From assembly GCA_016234445.1 (NCBI GenBank), contig JACRBT010000004.1:186001-250000 (forward strand): a stretch of 64,000 nt of DNA. Reading direction: 5' to 3'. Source of the stretch: Chloroflexota bacterium. Lineage in GTDB: Bacteria; Chloroflexota; Dehalococcoidia; Tepidiformales; Tepidiformaceae. Under the pieces are notes generated by a model. The model was not told the DNA's origin and searched no databases. It saw nothing but the letters and a program-made list of their open reading frames with translations. The translations under genes were made by a program, and so were the position numbers. Shown piece by piece: positions 55,712 through 64,000 of this stretch (position 1 is its first letter; each line of letters starts with the position of its first letter).

Positions 55712-56892
55712 TTGTACTGGATGAGGAGCCCAACGACGTCGTCGAGGGCTGACATGGCCCGTTCGCCATCCGGCGTCCGGGCGACGAGCGACGAACCGCT
55801 GACCGTAACCCCGAGCTTGCTCGAACCGGGCTCGCCGGAGAGGGCGGCCGCAATCCCGCCGCGGTGGAGGGCGCGGGCGACGGCGATCGCGCGGCCCATG
55901 TCGTCGGGCGCGGCGGGTGTGACCGCGACGACCATCCGTTCGCGCGTGGTCGGCGCCAGGTGAGAGGCGAGCATCCCGGCTTCGAGGCCAAGCCCGCAGG
56001 CCGTCGATGCCGTGCCCGGGCCGCCGGGGGAGTAACGCCCGCCACCACCCCACGACTCGCCGTGCGATTCGAATTCGAACACGACGCCGGTGTAGTAGTC
56101 GAAGTCGCGCGGCATGCCGAGGTCGATCACGACCGCGCGGCCGGAGCCGGCAAGGGCCTTCGCCACCCCGGCGAGTTCGGCGATGGCCGGGAGGGAGGCG
56201 GGGACGCTGGAGTGCGCGAGGGCGGCGAGATTGTCGAGGAGGGCGAGCCCGCCGGCCGGCTGCAGCGCCACTTCGAGGAACGCCGCCACCTGGGGGTCGG
56301 CGATGCTGCCGCGGAGGGCGGCGAGACCGTGGGTGGCGACGCCGTTGCGGGACGACGCCTGCACCGAGTCCGCGACGGCACGGGCAATACCGACGTGCGA
56401 GAGCCGGACCTGTGCCTTCAGGCCGAGGGCGTCAAGGGTCTCGGCGGCGACGGCGGCAACTTCGAGGTCGCCGATGGCGTCGGGCGCGCCAAGGTACTCG
56501 ATCCCGCACTGCCAGTCCTCGCGGTCGTCGGCTTCGCTGAAACGGAAGACGTTCTGGACGTAGAAGAGGCGGGCCGGGAGGCCGAGGCTTCCTTCGGCGG
56601 CGGCGCGGGCGACGGGGATGGTGGAGTCAGGGCGGAGGACGACCCTTTCGCCGCTCCAGCCGTCCCAGTCGAGGAACGAGTAGACGCGCGAAAGCATCTC
56701 CGGCGTGAGGGCGCCGGCAGCCGTGAACAGGCTGTAGGTCTCGATCGTGGGGGTGCGGACCTCTTCGTAGCCCCAGCGGGTGGCGGCGGCGCGGAAGGCG
56801 TCTTCGACACGGCGAAACGCCCGCATGTCAGCAGGAAGAAGGTCACGCATGCCGCGGCTGCGCTGGACGGGCAGGGGAGGGACGGAGGACAT
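55708..56892 (-). CDS. hisZ: ATP phosphoribosyltransferase regulatory subunit (HisRS paralogue)
   Basis: 394 residues. Class II synthetase-like core: GMRDLLPADM, VLRPDSTIPVAR, FYVQNVFRFSEADDREDW and RDFDYYTGVVFEF. HisRS motif-2 and histidine-site residues are altered, and the gene opens a his operon directly before hisG, so HisZ is preferred over HisRS. Unlike typical HisZ it keeps about 80 residues after the core (MVVAVTPAAPDDM onward) that resemble an anticodon-binding-type domain. Confidence 0.85.
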   Translation of the reverse strand: MSSVPPLPVQRSRGMRDLLPADMRAFRRVEDAFRAAATRWGYEEVRTPTIETYSLFTAAGALTPEMLSRVYSFLDWDGWSGERVVLRPDSTIPVARAAAEGSLGLPARLFYVQNVFRFSEADDREDWQCGIEYLGAPDAIGDLEVAAVAAETLDALGLKAQVRLSHVGIARAVADSVQASSRNGVATHGLAALRGSIADPQVAAFLEVALQPAGGLALLDNLAALAHSSVPASLPAIAELAGVAKALAGSGRAVVIDLGMPRDFDYYTGVVFEFESHGESWGGGGRYSPGGPGTASTACGLGLEAGMLASHLAPTTRERMVVAVTPAAPDDMGRAIAVARALHRGGIAAALSGEPGSSKLGVTVSGSSLVARTPDGERAMSALDDVVGLLIQYK

Positions 56893-56906
56893 AGTGCTTG
56901 GTTGTC

Positions 56907-56912
56907 ATGATA
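56907..56912 (-). promoter_or_regulatory. -10 box of the his operon
   Basis: Minus-strand TATCAT, 14 nt before the hisZ ATG; the leader would be only about 8 nt. Confidence 0.45.
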
Positions 56913-56961
56913 GGGGATGAAGCCGGTCGGGGCGAAGGCGGGATGCGCGAACCGGGGCGTC

Positions 56962-56970
56962 TGCTATTCT
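56962..56970 (+). promoter_or_regulatory. Extended -10 box of the rpsB operon
   Basis: TGC-TATTCT. The leader of about 70 nt holds a hairpin GGCCCC-TCC-GGGGTC (57001-57015), possibly an S2 autoregulatory site. Confidence 0.55.
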
Positions 56971-57048
56971 GGGAACGTTGTGCACGCATCGGCGGCGCGT
57001 GGCCCCTCCGGGGTCAAATCTATGCGCCGCAGTGGCGGAGGATCCCCT

Positions 57049-57924
57049 TTGGTTACCCCGGTTAGCATGAAACAACTCCTGGAGGCCGGCGTCCACTTCG
57101 GCCACCAGACCCGGCGCTGGAACCCGAAGATGCGACAGTTCATCTTCACCGAGCGCAACGGCATCCACATCATCGACCTCCAGCAGACCGTCACCCGGCT
57201 CGACGACGCTATCAATTTCATCCGCGACACGGTCGCCGCCGGCGGCGAGGTCCTCGTCATCGGCACCAAGAAGCAGGCGCGCGAGACGGTCGAGATCGAA
57301 GCGCGGCGGGCCGCCATCCCCTTCGTCAACAACCGCTGGCTGGGCGGCACCCTGACCAACTTCCGGACCATCCAGGGACGGCTTCGCCACATGGCGAACC
57401 TCGAAACCTCGATGGCCCGGGGCGACTACACGCGCCTGACGAAGAAGGAACAGCTCGACATCTCCAACGAGATCGAGCGCCTGAACCGCTACTTCGGCGG
57501 CATCAAGAAGCTGGACAGGCTCCCGGCGGCCGTCTTCATCATCGACACGGTGAAGGAGAACATCGCCGTCGCCGAATGCCAGCGCCTGAACATCCCGATC
57601 GTCTCGCTGGTGGACACGAACTGCGACCCTGACCCCGTGTCGTACCCCATCCCCAGCAACGACGACGCCATCCGGGCGATCAAGCTGATCCTGGGCAAGG
57701 TCGCAGACGCGGCGATCGAAGGCCGGGCGGCGCGCGAGTCCGGGGCTGGCGTTGGCGTCCACGGGGACGACATGGCCGCCGCCGCAGCTCGCGCCGAAGA
57801 AGGCATGGAGACCGGCTCGTACTCGGCTTCGCCCGAGGAAGAGACTGCCGGTTCCGCCCAGGCTTCGGTCACCATCATTTCCGCTGCAGCACAGGCGGCC
57901 GCTGCCGCCGGCGACGAGGAGTAG
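57049..57924 (+). CDS. rpsB: 30S ribosomal protein S2
   Basis: 291 residues. [44 protein letters not shown] and [12 protein letters not shown] are standard S2 landmarks. I chose the TTG at 57049 because S2 proteins begin three to six residues before VSMKQLL and GGAGG lies 7 nt upstream; the upstream open frame lacks similarity. The C-terminus has an acidic, alanine-rich tail of about 60 residues. First gene of rpsB-tsf-pyrH-frr-uppS-cdsA. Confidence 0.97.
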   Translation: MVTPVSMKQLLEAGVHFGHQTRRWNPKMRQFIFTERNGIHIIDLQQTVTRLDDAINFIRDTVAAGGEVLVIGTKKQARETVEIEARRAAIPFVNNRWLGGTLTNFRTIQGRLRHMANLETSMARGDYTRLTKKEQLDISNEIERLNRYFGGIKKLDRLPAAVFIIDTVKENIAVAECQRLNIPIVSLVDTNCDPDPVSYPIPSNDDAIRAIKLILGKVADAAIEGRAARESGAGVGVHGDDMAAAAARAEEGMETGSYSASPEEETAGSAQASVTIISAAAQAAAAAGDEE

Positions 57925-57932
57925 GAACGCCC

Positions 57933-58442
57933 GTGGCAGAAGTAACCACCGCAATGATCAAGGAACTCCGGGAGAAGACCGGCGCCGGCGTCATGGACGC
58001 CAAGCGCGCCCTGGAAGAGGCCGCCGGGAACACCCAGCGCGCCGTCGAGATCCTCCGCGAGAAGGGCATGGCAGCCGCGGCAAAGCGGGCCGACCGCGAA
58101 ACCCGCAACGGCGTCGTCGACAGCTACATCCACGCGGGCGGCCGCATCGGCGTCCTCGTCGAACTCAACTGCGAAACGGACTTCGTCGCCAACACGGACG
58201 ACTTCCGGACGCTGGCGCGGAACATCTCGATGCAGGTGGCCGCGATGAACCCGCTCGTGACTTCCGTCGCCGACCGCACCGCCGACCACGCCGGGATGCC
58301 GGACGCCGAGATCTGCCTCTTGAGCCAGCCGTTCATCAAGGATGGCTCGCGGACGATCGGCGACCTCGTCAACGACACCATCGCCAAGACGGGCGAGAAC
58401 ATCCGCGTCAGCCGCTTCGTTCGCTTCGAACTCGGGCGCTAG
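57933..58442 (+). CDS. tsf: Elongation factor Ts (short form)
   Basis: 169 residues: UBA-like start (VTTAMIKELREKTGAGVMDAKRALE) and one dimerisation-type core domain with ELNCETDFVAN. E. coli EF-Ts has 283 residues. The short, single-core form is seen in Thermus and Dehalococcoides, which supports a Chloroflexota origin. It recycles EF-Tu. GTG start 8 nt after rpsB. Confidence 0.96.
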   Translation: MAEVTTAMIKELREKTGAGVMDAKRALEEAAGNTQRAVEILREKGMAAAAKRADRETRNGVVDSYIHAGGRIGVLVELNCETDFVANTDDFRTLARNISMQVAAMNPLVTSVADRTADHAGMPDAEICLLSQPFIKDGSRTIGDLVNDTIAKTGENIRVSRFVRFELGR

Positions 58443-58455
58443 CCTGCGGAGGTAG

Positions 58456-59205
<750 letters not shown>

Positions 59206-59229
59206 ACTCGCGGAGGAGGACTCGCGGCC

Positions 59230-59793
59230 ATGGTTGACCCGGAAGAAACGCTGCTCACCGCCGACGAGAAGATGGACGGCGCGGTCCAGGCGTTGAAGCG
59301 TGAACTGAACGGTGTCCGCACGGGGCGGGCGCATCCCAGCCTGATCGAGACGTTGCCCGTCGACTACTACGGCGCGATCACGCCGCTTCGCCAGCTCGGT
59401 TCCATCAACGCCCCCGAGCCGCGGCTGCTCTCCATCCAGGTGTGGGACCGCGGCGCCGTGCGGGCCATCGAAAAGGCGATCCAGTCTTCCGACCTCGGGC
59501 TAAACCCCGCCATCGACGGCCAGACCATCCGCCTCCCCATCCCGCCCCTCACCGAGGCCCGGCGGAAGGAGATGGTGAAGATGGTCCACCACAAGAGCGA
59601 GGACGCGCGGGTGGCCGTGCGAAACGTCCGCCGCCACGCCCACGATGAATTGCGGAAGGCCGAGAAAGACGGCCACATCTCCCAGGACGACATCAAGCGC
59701 CACGAAGAAGAATTGCAGAAGATCACCGACCAGCACATCAGCGTGATTGACGCAGAGGGCAAGAAGAAGGAGACGGAACTCCTTGAAGTTTAG
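59230..59793 (+). CDS. frr: Ribosome recycling factor
   Basis: 187 residues, standard length: VRTGRAHPSLIE, PLRQLGSINAPEPRLLSIQ, the loop LNPAIDGQTIRLPIPPLTEARRK (split over the conserved hinge) and VRNVRRHAHDELRK. SD GGAGGAGG before the ATG. It frees ribosomes after termination, together with EF-G. Confidence 0.97.
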   Translation: MVDPEETLLTADEKMDGAVQALKRELNGVRTGRAHPSLIETLPVDYYGAITPLRQLGSINAPEPRLLSIQVWDRGAVRAIEKAIQSSDLGLNPAIDGQTIRLPIPPLTEARRKEMVKMVHHKSEDARVAVRNVRRHAHDELRKAEKDGHISQDDIKRHEEELQKITDQHISVIDAEGKKKETELLEV

Positions 59794-60610
59794 GCGGGGG
59801 ACCCGGACCGAAGAGCCCGAAGGGGCGTCCGCGCGGCCGGTGACACCGGCGGCCGAACACCTCGGCGACCTGATCTCCCCGATTTCCGGGGGGCGGGTGC
59901 CCCGGCACGTCGCGATCATCATGGACGGGAACGGGCGCTGGGCCACGCAGCGGGGGCTTCCCCGGGCGGCCGGCCATCGCGCCGGGACGGAGAACATCCG
60001 CCGGATCATCGAACGCTTCGGCGACCACGGCGTCCAGTACCTGACCCTCTATGCGTTCAGCACCGAGAACTGGAACCGGCCCCAGCCGGAAGTCCAGGCG
60101 CTGATCCGCCTGCTGAGCCGCTTCATCAAGCGCGAACTCGACAACTTCCAGAAGAACAACGTCCGCCTGCGGCTGCTCGGGCACCTCGAATCCCTCCCGG
60201 CGGCCCTCCAGCGCCAGGTCTCCGAGGCGATCGAACTGACCGCCGGGAACACCGCCCTGAACCTCAACATCTGCTTCAGCTACGGCGGCCGCGATGACGT
60301 CGTGGTGGCGGTCCGGAAGCTGATCGACGAGGGCGTCCCCGCCGAGGACGTCACCGAGGAGGCGATCGCCGCCCGGCTCTACACGGGCGGGATGCCCGAC
60401 CCGGACATGGTCATCCGCACCGCCGGGGACCAGCGCGTCTCCAACTTCATGCTCTGGCAGTGCGCCTATTCCGAGCTGTACTTCACCGACACCTACTGGC
60501 CCGACTTCGGCCGCGAGGACATCGACATCGCCCTGGCGGAATACGGCCGCCGGAAGCGCAAGTTCGGCGGGCTGTTGCAGGAAGACCTCGATGCCTTCCG
60601 CACCCACTAA
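59783..60610 (+). CDS. uppS: Isoprenyl transferase (undecaprenyl diphosphate synthase type)
   Basis: 275 residues. Catalytic HVAIIMDGNGRWA (Asp of DGNGRWA), YAFSTENWNRP, and the C-terminal IRTAGDQRVSNFMLWQ and AYSELYFTD of cis-prenyltransferases. It makes the lipid carrier for the cell envelope from precursors made by Dxs, IspG and the prenyl synthase. I chose the TTG at 59783 with GGAG 10 nt upstream; it overlaps frr by 11 nt. Confidence 0.95.
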   Translation: MKFRRGTRTEEPEGASARPVTPAAEHLGDLISPISGGRVPRHVAIIMDGNGRWATQRGLPRAAGHRAGTENIRRIIERFGDHGVQYLTLYAFSTENWNRPQPEVQALIRLLSRFIKRELDNFQKNNVRLRLLGHLESLPAALQRQVSEAIELTAGNTALNLNICFSYGGRDDVVVAVRKLIDEGVPAEDVTEEAIAARLYTGGMPDPDMVIRTAGDQRVSNFMLWQCAYSELYFTDTYWPDFGREDIDIALAEYGRRKRKFGGLLQEDLDAFRTH

Positions 60611-60619
60611 CCGCCGCTG

Positions 60620-61432
60620 ATGTCCGCCTCCAACCTCCAGTTGCGGCTGGCGACCGCTGCCGTCGGCCTGCCCGCGGTCGTCGCGCTCATCTACGTCGGC
60701 GGCTGGCCCTTCGCGCTCGTCGCCGGGGTGATCGCGCTGCTCGCCTCGGCCGAATTCGTCCACGGCTGGCTGATCCCGTCACGGCCGATCCCGGAAGTGG
60801 CGCCGCAGGTCACGGTCTTCGCCGCTTCGGCGATGGTCGTCGTGGGGGTGCACGTGGACGCGCGGTTCGCGTGGGCGGGGCTGGCGCTGGCGGCGGTCCT
60901 CCTGGCCGCCGGCTACTTCCCCACGAACGCCTTTGGGCCGCGGCGGCCGCTCCGGGTCCACGGCTGGTGCATCCTCTATATCGGCATCCTCTTTTCGACG
61001 CTGGTCCTGACACGCGACCTGGAGCAGGGCCGGAAGTGGGTGTTCCTCGGCATCCTCGGGACGTTCGCCGTCGACACCGGCGCATATGCGGTCGGGAGGC
61101 TGTTCGGCCGCCACCTGATGGCGCCGAAGATCAGCCCGAAGAAGACGTGGGAAGGCGCGGTTGGCGGATACGTCGCCGGCGTGGCGGCCGTCTTCGGGAT
61201 GAACGCGCTCTTCGACACCGGGGTCAGCGCGATGACCATCAGCCACTATGCGATCGCGATGCCGGTGTTCGCCGAAGTTGGCGACCTCTTCGAAAGCAAG
61301 CTGAAGCGCCTGATGGGGGTGAAGGACGCCTCCGGGCTGCTCCCCGGGCACGGCGGATTCCTCGACCGGATGGACTCCGTCCTCTTCGTGATGCCGCTGC
61401 TCTGGGTGTTCCTCCAGTTGCGGGTCCTCTAG
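60620..61432 (+). CDS. cdsA: Phosphatidate cytidylyltransferase
   Basis: 270 residues with about seven membrane helices and the CdsA signature near the C-terminus (KLKRLMGVKDASGLLPGHGG, followed by LDRMDS). It makes CDP-diacylglycerol. In many genomes dxr and rseP follow; here they do not. Confidence 0.95.
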   Translation: MSASNLQLRLATAAVGLPAVVALIYVGGWPFALVAGVIALLASAEFVHGWLIPSRPIPEVAPQVTVFAASAMVVVGVHVDARFAWAGLALAAVLLAAGYFPTNAFGPRRPLRVHGWCILYIGILFSTLVLTRDLEQGRKWVFLGILGTFAVDTGAYAVGRLFGRHLMAPKISPKKTWEGAVGGYVAGVAAVFGMNALFDTGVSAMTISHYAIAMPVFAEVGDLFESKLKRLMGVKDASGLLPGHGGFLDRMDSVLFVMPLLWVFLQLRVL

Positions 61433-61463
61433 ACGTTGCCCAAGCCCGAACCCCCGGCTGCCC

Positions 61464-61508
61464 TAAGATAAGGACATGGCTTTCCCCCGGTCCGCAGCCC
61501 TTGCCTGA
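61464..61508 (+). promoter_or_regulatory. -10 box and leaderless 10-codon ORF before the TVP38-like gene
   Basis: TAAGAT (61464-61469), 6 nt, then an ATG at 61476 opening a 10-codon ORF (MAFPRSAALA) that stops at 61506-61508. A TTG of the next gene at 61501 overlaps its end. Confidence 0.45.
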
Positions 61509-61533
61509 ACCGCACCACCTCGGCCGTCCCACC

Positions 61534-62292
61534 ATGGACGACTTCATCTACGAAGGCGAAGAGACGCCGCTGCTGATGCGGAAGCGGGTGGTCGCCGGGA
61601 TCGTCGTCGCGTTCGTGGCGATCGTCGCCAGCTACCTCGCCATCTCGGAGTATTACGGGCTCTCGTACAGCGTGGACGCGCAGCCGTTGAGAGACTGGGT
61701 CGAGGACCAGGGCGCCCTCGGGCCTATCGGGTTCATCCTCCTCATGGCGGTGTCGGTGCTCTTCGCCCCGATCCCGAACGCGCCAATCTTCATCGCGGCG
61801 GGGCTGATCTGGGGTCCGTTCCTGGGGACCGCGTATTCGATGGCCGGGATGATGCTCGGCTCCATCATGGCCTTCTACGTCTCCCGGTGGTTCGGCCGCC
61901 GCCACATCCACCGGCTGATAGGGCGAAAGGCCGCCGACCGCCTGGACGTGCTCGTGGAGACGATGGGTGGCCGCGTGATCTTCTGGGCACGGATGCTGCC
62001 GGTGGTGAACTTCGACTGGATCAGCTTCGTCGCGGGCCTCACGACGATTCGCTTCTGGCCGTTCTTCGCCGCGAGCCTCCTCGGCATGCTCCTCCCGACG
62101 ACCGTGGCGGTGGTTGCCGGGGACGCCCTGGGGAAGGACGTCCGGGTGACGCTGGCGATGGCCGGGCTCTGGGTAGGTGGGATCGCCGGGAGCGCCATCT
62201 TCTTCTACGAACGGCGGCGGCGCCAGCAGAAGCGGCGAGCGATCGCGCTGGCGACCTCGGCGGCCCCGCCGGGCGAATTCAGGAGTTCCTGA
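61534..62292 (+). CDS. TVP38/TMEM64 (VTT-domain) membrane protein
   Basis: 252 residues from the ATG at 61534 (the frame is open to a TTG at 61501, 263 residues). One N-terminal helix, then the VTT core: VLFAPIPNAPIFIAAG, WGPFLGTAYSMAG, FYVSRWFGRR, ARMLPVVNFDWISFVAGL and a C-terminal helix. The family is linked to membrane lipid or undecaprenyl-phosphate movement, which fits the neighbouring uppS and cdsA. Confidence 0.88.
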   Translation: MDDFIYEGEETPLLMRKRVVAGIVVAFVAIVASYLAISEYYGLSYSVDAQPLRDWVEDQGALGPIGFILLMAVSVLFAPIPNAPIFIAAGLIWGPFLGTAYSMAGMMLGSIMAFYVSRWFGRRHIHRLIGRKAADRLDVLVETMGGRVIFWARMLPVVNFDWISFVAGLTTIRFWPFFAASLLGMLLPTTVAVVAGDALGKDVRVTLAMAGLWVGGIAGSAIFFYERRRRQQKRRAIALATSAAPPGEFRSS

Positions 62293-62373
62293 CAGGGCCG
62301 TGGGGGAAGCACCTATCTCCGTGAGGGCCCGCCGATAGGACAATCCGCACCAGCCGTCCCGTGGAGCCCTCGC

Positions 62374-62919
62374 ATGACTCTCGCCCAGCTGCCCGCCCAC
62401 CTGCGCCTGATCGTCCCCACGAAGAGCAAGGCGGGCGCGCCCTCGCCTGACACGCGGACGCGCGCTGAACGCCTCTTCGGGGCCTTCGAACGCGACCCTC
62501 TCTGCCAGGTGGCGACTCGCCGGGCCTTGTTCGAACACCTCGAACGGGTGGGCACGATGGCCCCGTCCGCGCCCCTCTCCCTTGTGGTCGTGAAAGTGAA
62601 CGGGCTGGCGGCGGTGAACCGTGACGAAGGCTGGCGGCGGGGCGACGAGCTGCTCCAGGAGATCGCCGGGCGAATCCGCTCCTTCACGCGGACCACGGAC
62701 GTGGTCGGGCGCCTCACCGGCTCGTCGTTCGGGCTGGTGCTCCAGGGCGCGGGACCGACGGCCGCGGGTGCGGTCGCGTCGCGGCTGGCGTTCCAGCTTC
62801 ACCGGCCGTCCATCGTGCCGCCGCCCACGGGGGTGCTGGTTTCGGTGGCGACGGGCACCGGGATCAACGCCGAAACGCTGCCGATGGCGGCGCTCGATTC
62901 GCTCGGGGAGTGCAGCTGA
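62374..62919 (+). CDS. Degenerate GGDEF-domain protein
   Basis: 181 residues. The second half aligns with the diguanylate cyclase fold (LSLVVVKVNGLAAVNRDEGW, GDELLQEIAGRIRSFTR, TDVVGRLTGSSFGLVLQ), but the GGDEF signature is TGSSF at 115-119 and the metal-binding Asp of the first strand is replaced (VKVNG). It cannot be an active cyclase; it may bind a nucleotide or protein partner. No EAL partner is nearby. GGAG precedes the ATG. Confidence 0.7.
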   Translation: MTLAQLPAHLRLIVPTKSKAGAPSPDTRTRAERLFGAFERDPLCQVATRRALFEHLERVGTMAPSAPLSLVVVKVNGLAAVNRDEGWRRGDELLQEIAGRIRSFTRTTDVVGRLTGSSFGLVLQGAGPTAAGAVASRLAFQLHRPSIVPPPTGVLVSVATGTGINAETLPMAALDSLGECS

Positions 62920-62925
62920 ACCCGG

Positions 62926-63423
62926 TTAGCCTCCCCGCGCCACGGGCACGGAGAGGTCCCCGCGCGGGTTGAGGTCGAGCACAACCGCCACTTCCTTGCA
63001 GTTGGTGAAAAACGGGCAGCGGACGCATTCGTTCCAGACTTTCTGGGGGAACTCCATCACGTTCGCGACGCGGAACCCCTGCTTTTCGAAGAAGCCCGGG
63101 CGGTAGGTGAGGGCGAAGACGCGCTCGAGGCCGAAGCTGCGCGCGTCGTCGATGCAGGCGGCGACGATGGCCGCGCCGATGCCCTTGACCTGGAGGTCTT
63201 CGCGGACGGCAAGGGACCGCACCTCGGCGAGATCCGAACCCATGATGTGGAGGGAGCCGCAGCCGGCGAGGGCGCCGTCGACGCGGGCGACCTTGAAGTC
63301 GCGGATCGCTTCGAATATTTCGCCGACGGGCCGGTGGAGCATGTCGCCGCGGTCGGCCCAGAACGTGACGAGTTGATGGATGGCTTCGGCGTCAGAGATC
63401 CGCGCCGCCTCGATGGATAGCAA
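62926..63423 (-). CDS. GNAT N-acetyltransferase, ArgA-like
   Basis: 165 residues. Acetyl-CoA motif EVRSLAVREDLQVKGIG, plus the C-terminal VWNECVRCPFFTNCKEVAVV with three cysteines typical of the stand-alone amino-acid N-acetyltransferase (ArgA) group. It probably starts arginine synthesis from glutamate. The TTG at 63423 follows AGGAG at 7 nt. It converges on the GGDEF-like gene. Confidence 0.75.
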   Translation of the reverse strand: MLSIEAARISDAEAIHQLVTFWADRGDMLHRPVGEIFEAIRDFKVARVDGALAGCGSLHIMGSDLAEVRSLAVREDLQVKGIGAAIVAACIDDARSFGLERVFALTYRPGFFEKQGFRVANVMEFPQKVWNECVRCPFFTNCKEVAVVLDLNPRGDLSVPVARGG

Positions 63424-63641
63424 AGGGGTACTCCTGGGGGACAGAGAAGGATGCGCCCGCTGGGGGCAGGGCCGGGTGGGGGCGCTATCGGCGGGCAGGG
63501 GCGACGTGCGTTGCGTCGCCCCGGGGACCTCTTCTGCTCTGAGCCATACCCATGATCCTTCGAGTGTACGCGACCGGGGGATGTGGTGCAGCGGGGATCC
63601 AAAGCGCCGTGGGCGGTCGGCGCGGAGGTGGGGGGACGGCG

Positions 63642-63686
63642 TAGACTGTGGGCATGCTGTGGGCGGCCGAAGTGTTCACGGCGTAG
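63642..63686 (+). promoter_or_regulatory. -10 box and leaderless 10-codon ORF before the lipoprotein gene
   Basis: TAGACT (63642-63647), 6 nt, then an ATG at 63654 opening a 10-codon ORF (MLWAAEVFTA) ending at 63684-63686. The lipoprotein GTG follows 12 nt later. Confidence 0.45.
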
Positions 63687-63698
63687 GCGAGGCCTGCC

Positions 63699-64000
63699 GT
63701 GCGGATTTCGAAGTGGACGGTTGTGGCTGTCGCAACCGTGGCAGGGCTGCTGCTGGCGCTCATCGTTGCCGGCTGCGGCGGCGACGATTCCCAGGACACG
63801 CTGCCGACTGGCCCCCTGGCGATCTACGCGGGCGAGTGGAATGGGGATGACGCGCTGGCGGAAGGCATCCTCGTCCTGGAGGGGAAGTGCCTGTACCTGG
63901 AGTCGTCCACCGCGGGGACGCTCACGCGCTTCCTTGTCGCGTTCGCTGCCGACGGCACCTCGTGGAGCGAGGCGGAGCGGGCCGTGACGATCCCTGGCGC
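63699..64000 (+). CDS. Putative lipoprotein (3' truncated by the window edge)
   Basis: The frame is open from a GTG at 63699 to the last base (100 residues visible). The signal RISKWTVVAVATVAGLLL ends in a lipobox LIVAGC followed by GGDDS, so it would be lipid-anchored outside the membrane. The mature part (IYAGEWNGDD, ILVLEGKCLYLES) resembles small beta-rich domains of unknown function. The ribosome site is weak (GGCGAGG). Confidence 0.75.
   Translation, partial: MRISKWTVVAVATVAGLLLALIVAGCGGDDSQDTLPTGPLAIYAGEWNGDDALAEGILVLEGKCLYLESSTAGTLTRFLVAFAADGTSWSEAERAVTIPG

Noticed and set aside
56917-57048. N-terminal extension of ribosomal protein S2 upstream of the TTG
   Set aside because: The extra codons overlap the promoter and leader hairpin and do not resemble S2 N-termini; the TTG has a proper SD.

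Overview
The window is a GC-rich, gene-dense bacterial chromosome segment with about sixty protein genes, one tRNA and no insertion sequence, prophage or CRISPR array. The best guess is a high-GC member of the Chloroflexota near Dehalococcoidia/Tepidiformales. The reasons are a very short EF-Ts, a HisZ-dependent his operon, a PyrR-controlled pyr operon and many CoA-metabolism genes; this placement is inference.

Layout. 1-9070: end of a molybdopterin oxidoreductase, two DNA-repair nucleases, tRNA-Arg(CCT), then acyl-CoA genes (acyl-CoA dehydrogenase plus CaiB-type transferase; DUF35 protein plus thiolase) around a universal stress protein. 9478-20004: acetyl-CoA hydrolase/CoA-transferase, divergent from a pyr operon (pyrR-pyrB-pyrC-carA-GNAT-membrane protein-carB-pyrK) with an elaborate PyrR leader. 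20050-27676: retropepsin-like protein, pncC, ispG, a FliA/WhiG-type sigma factor, a degenerate response regulator, a class II aldolase-like protein and a two-component pair. 27831-30768: dxs and a prenyl diphosphate synthase. 30803-40059: gltBD, an aminotransferase and ilvD. 40065-46197: mixed small operons (TfoX-N, PH-domain and M23 proteins; LLM oxidoreductase; AI-2E transporter; NUDIX; phosphotransferase). 46246-50366: membrane SGNH hydrolase, then a secreted beta-propeller with an ECF sigma/anti-sigma pair. 50512-56892: his operon hisZ-hisG-(Zn phospholipase-like)-hisD-hisC-hisB. 57049-62292: rpsB-tsf-pyrH-frr-uppS-cdsA and a TVP38-like protein. 62374-64000: degenerate GGDEF protein, ArgA-like acetyltransferase, start of a lipoprotein gene.

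The observations I rate highest are these. (1) HisG is a 470-residue tandem duplication whose N-terminal copy has lost the PRPP-loop signature. (2) The pyr leader combines a PyrR-binding element, a 21-codon leader ORF with a strong Shine-Dalgarno, and a terminator hairpin that also holds the pyrR Shine-Dalgarno; the leader ORF stop overlaps the pyrR start. (3) Eight starts lie 6-7 nt after a TANNNT -10 box without a -35 box, which points to leaderless transcripts, whereas leadered promoters here carry TTGACC-like -35 boxes at 17 bp. (4) The beta-propeller/ECF module lies between two 41-bp direct repeats.

Functionally the window combines pyrimidine (pyr, pyrH), histidine, branched-chain (ilvD) and nitrogen (gltBD) biosynthesis, MEP-pathway and polyprenyl synthesis (dxs, ispG, prenyl synthase, uppS), and aerobic-type acyl-CoA catabolism.
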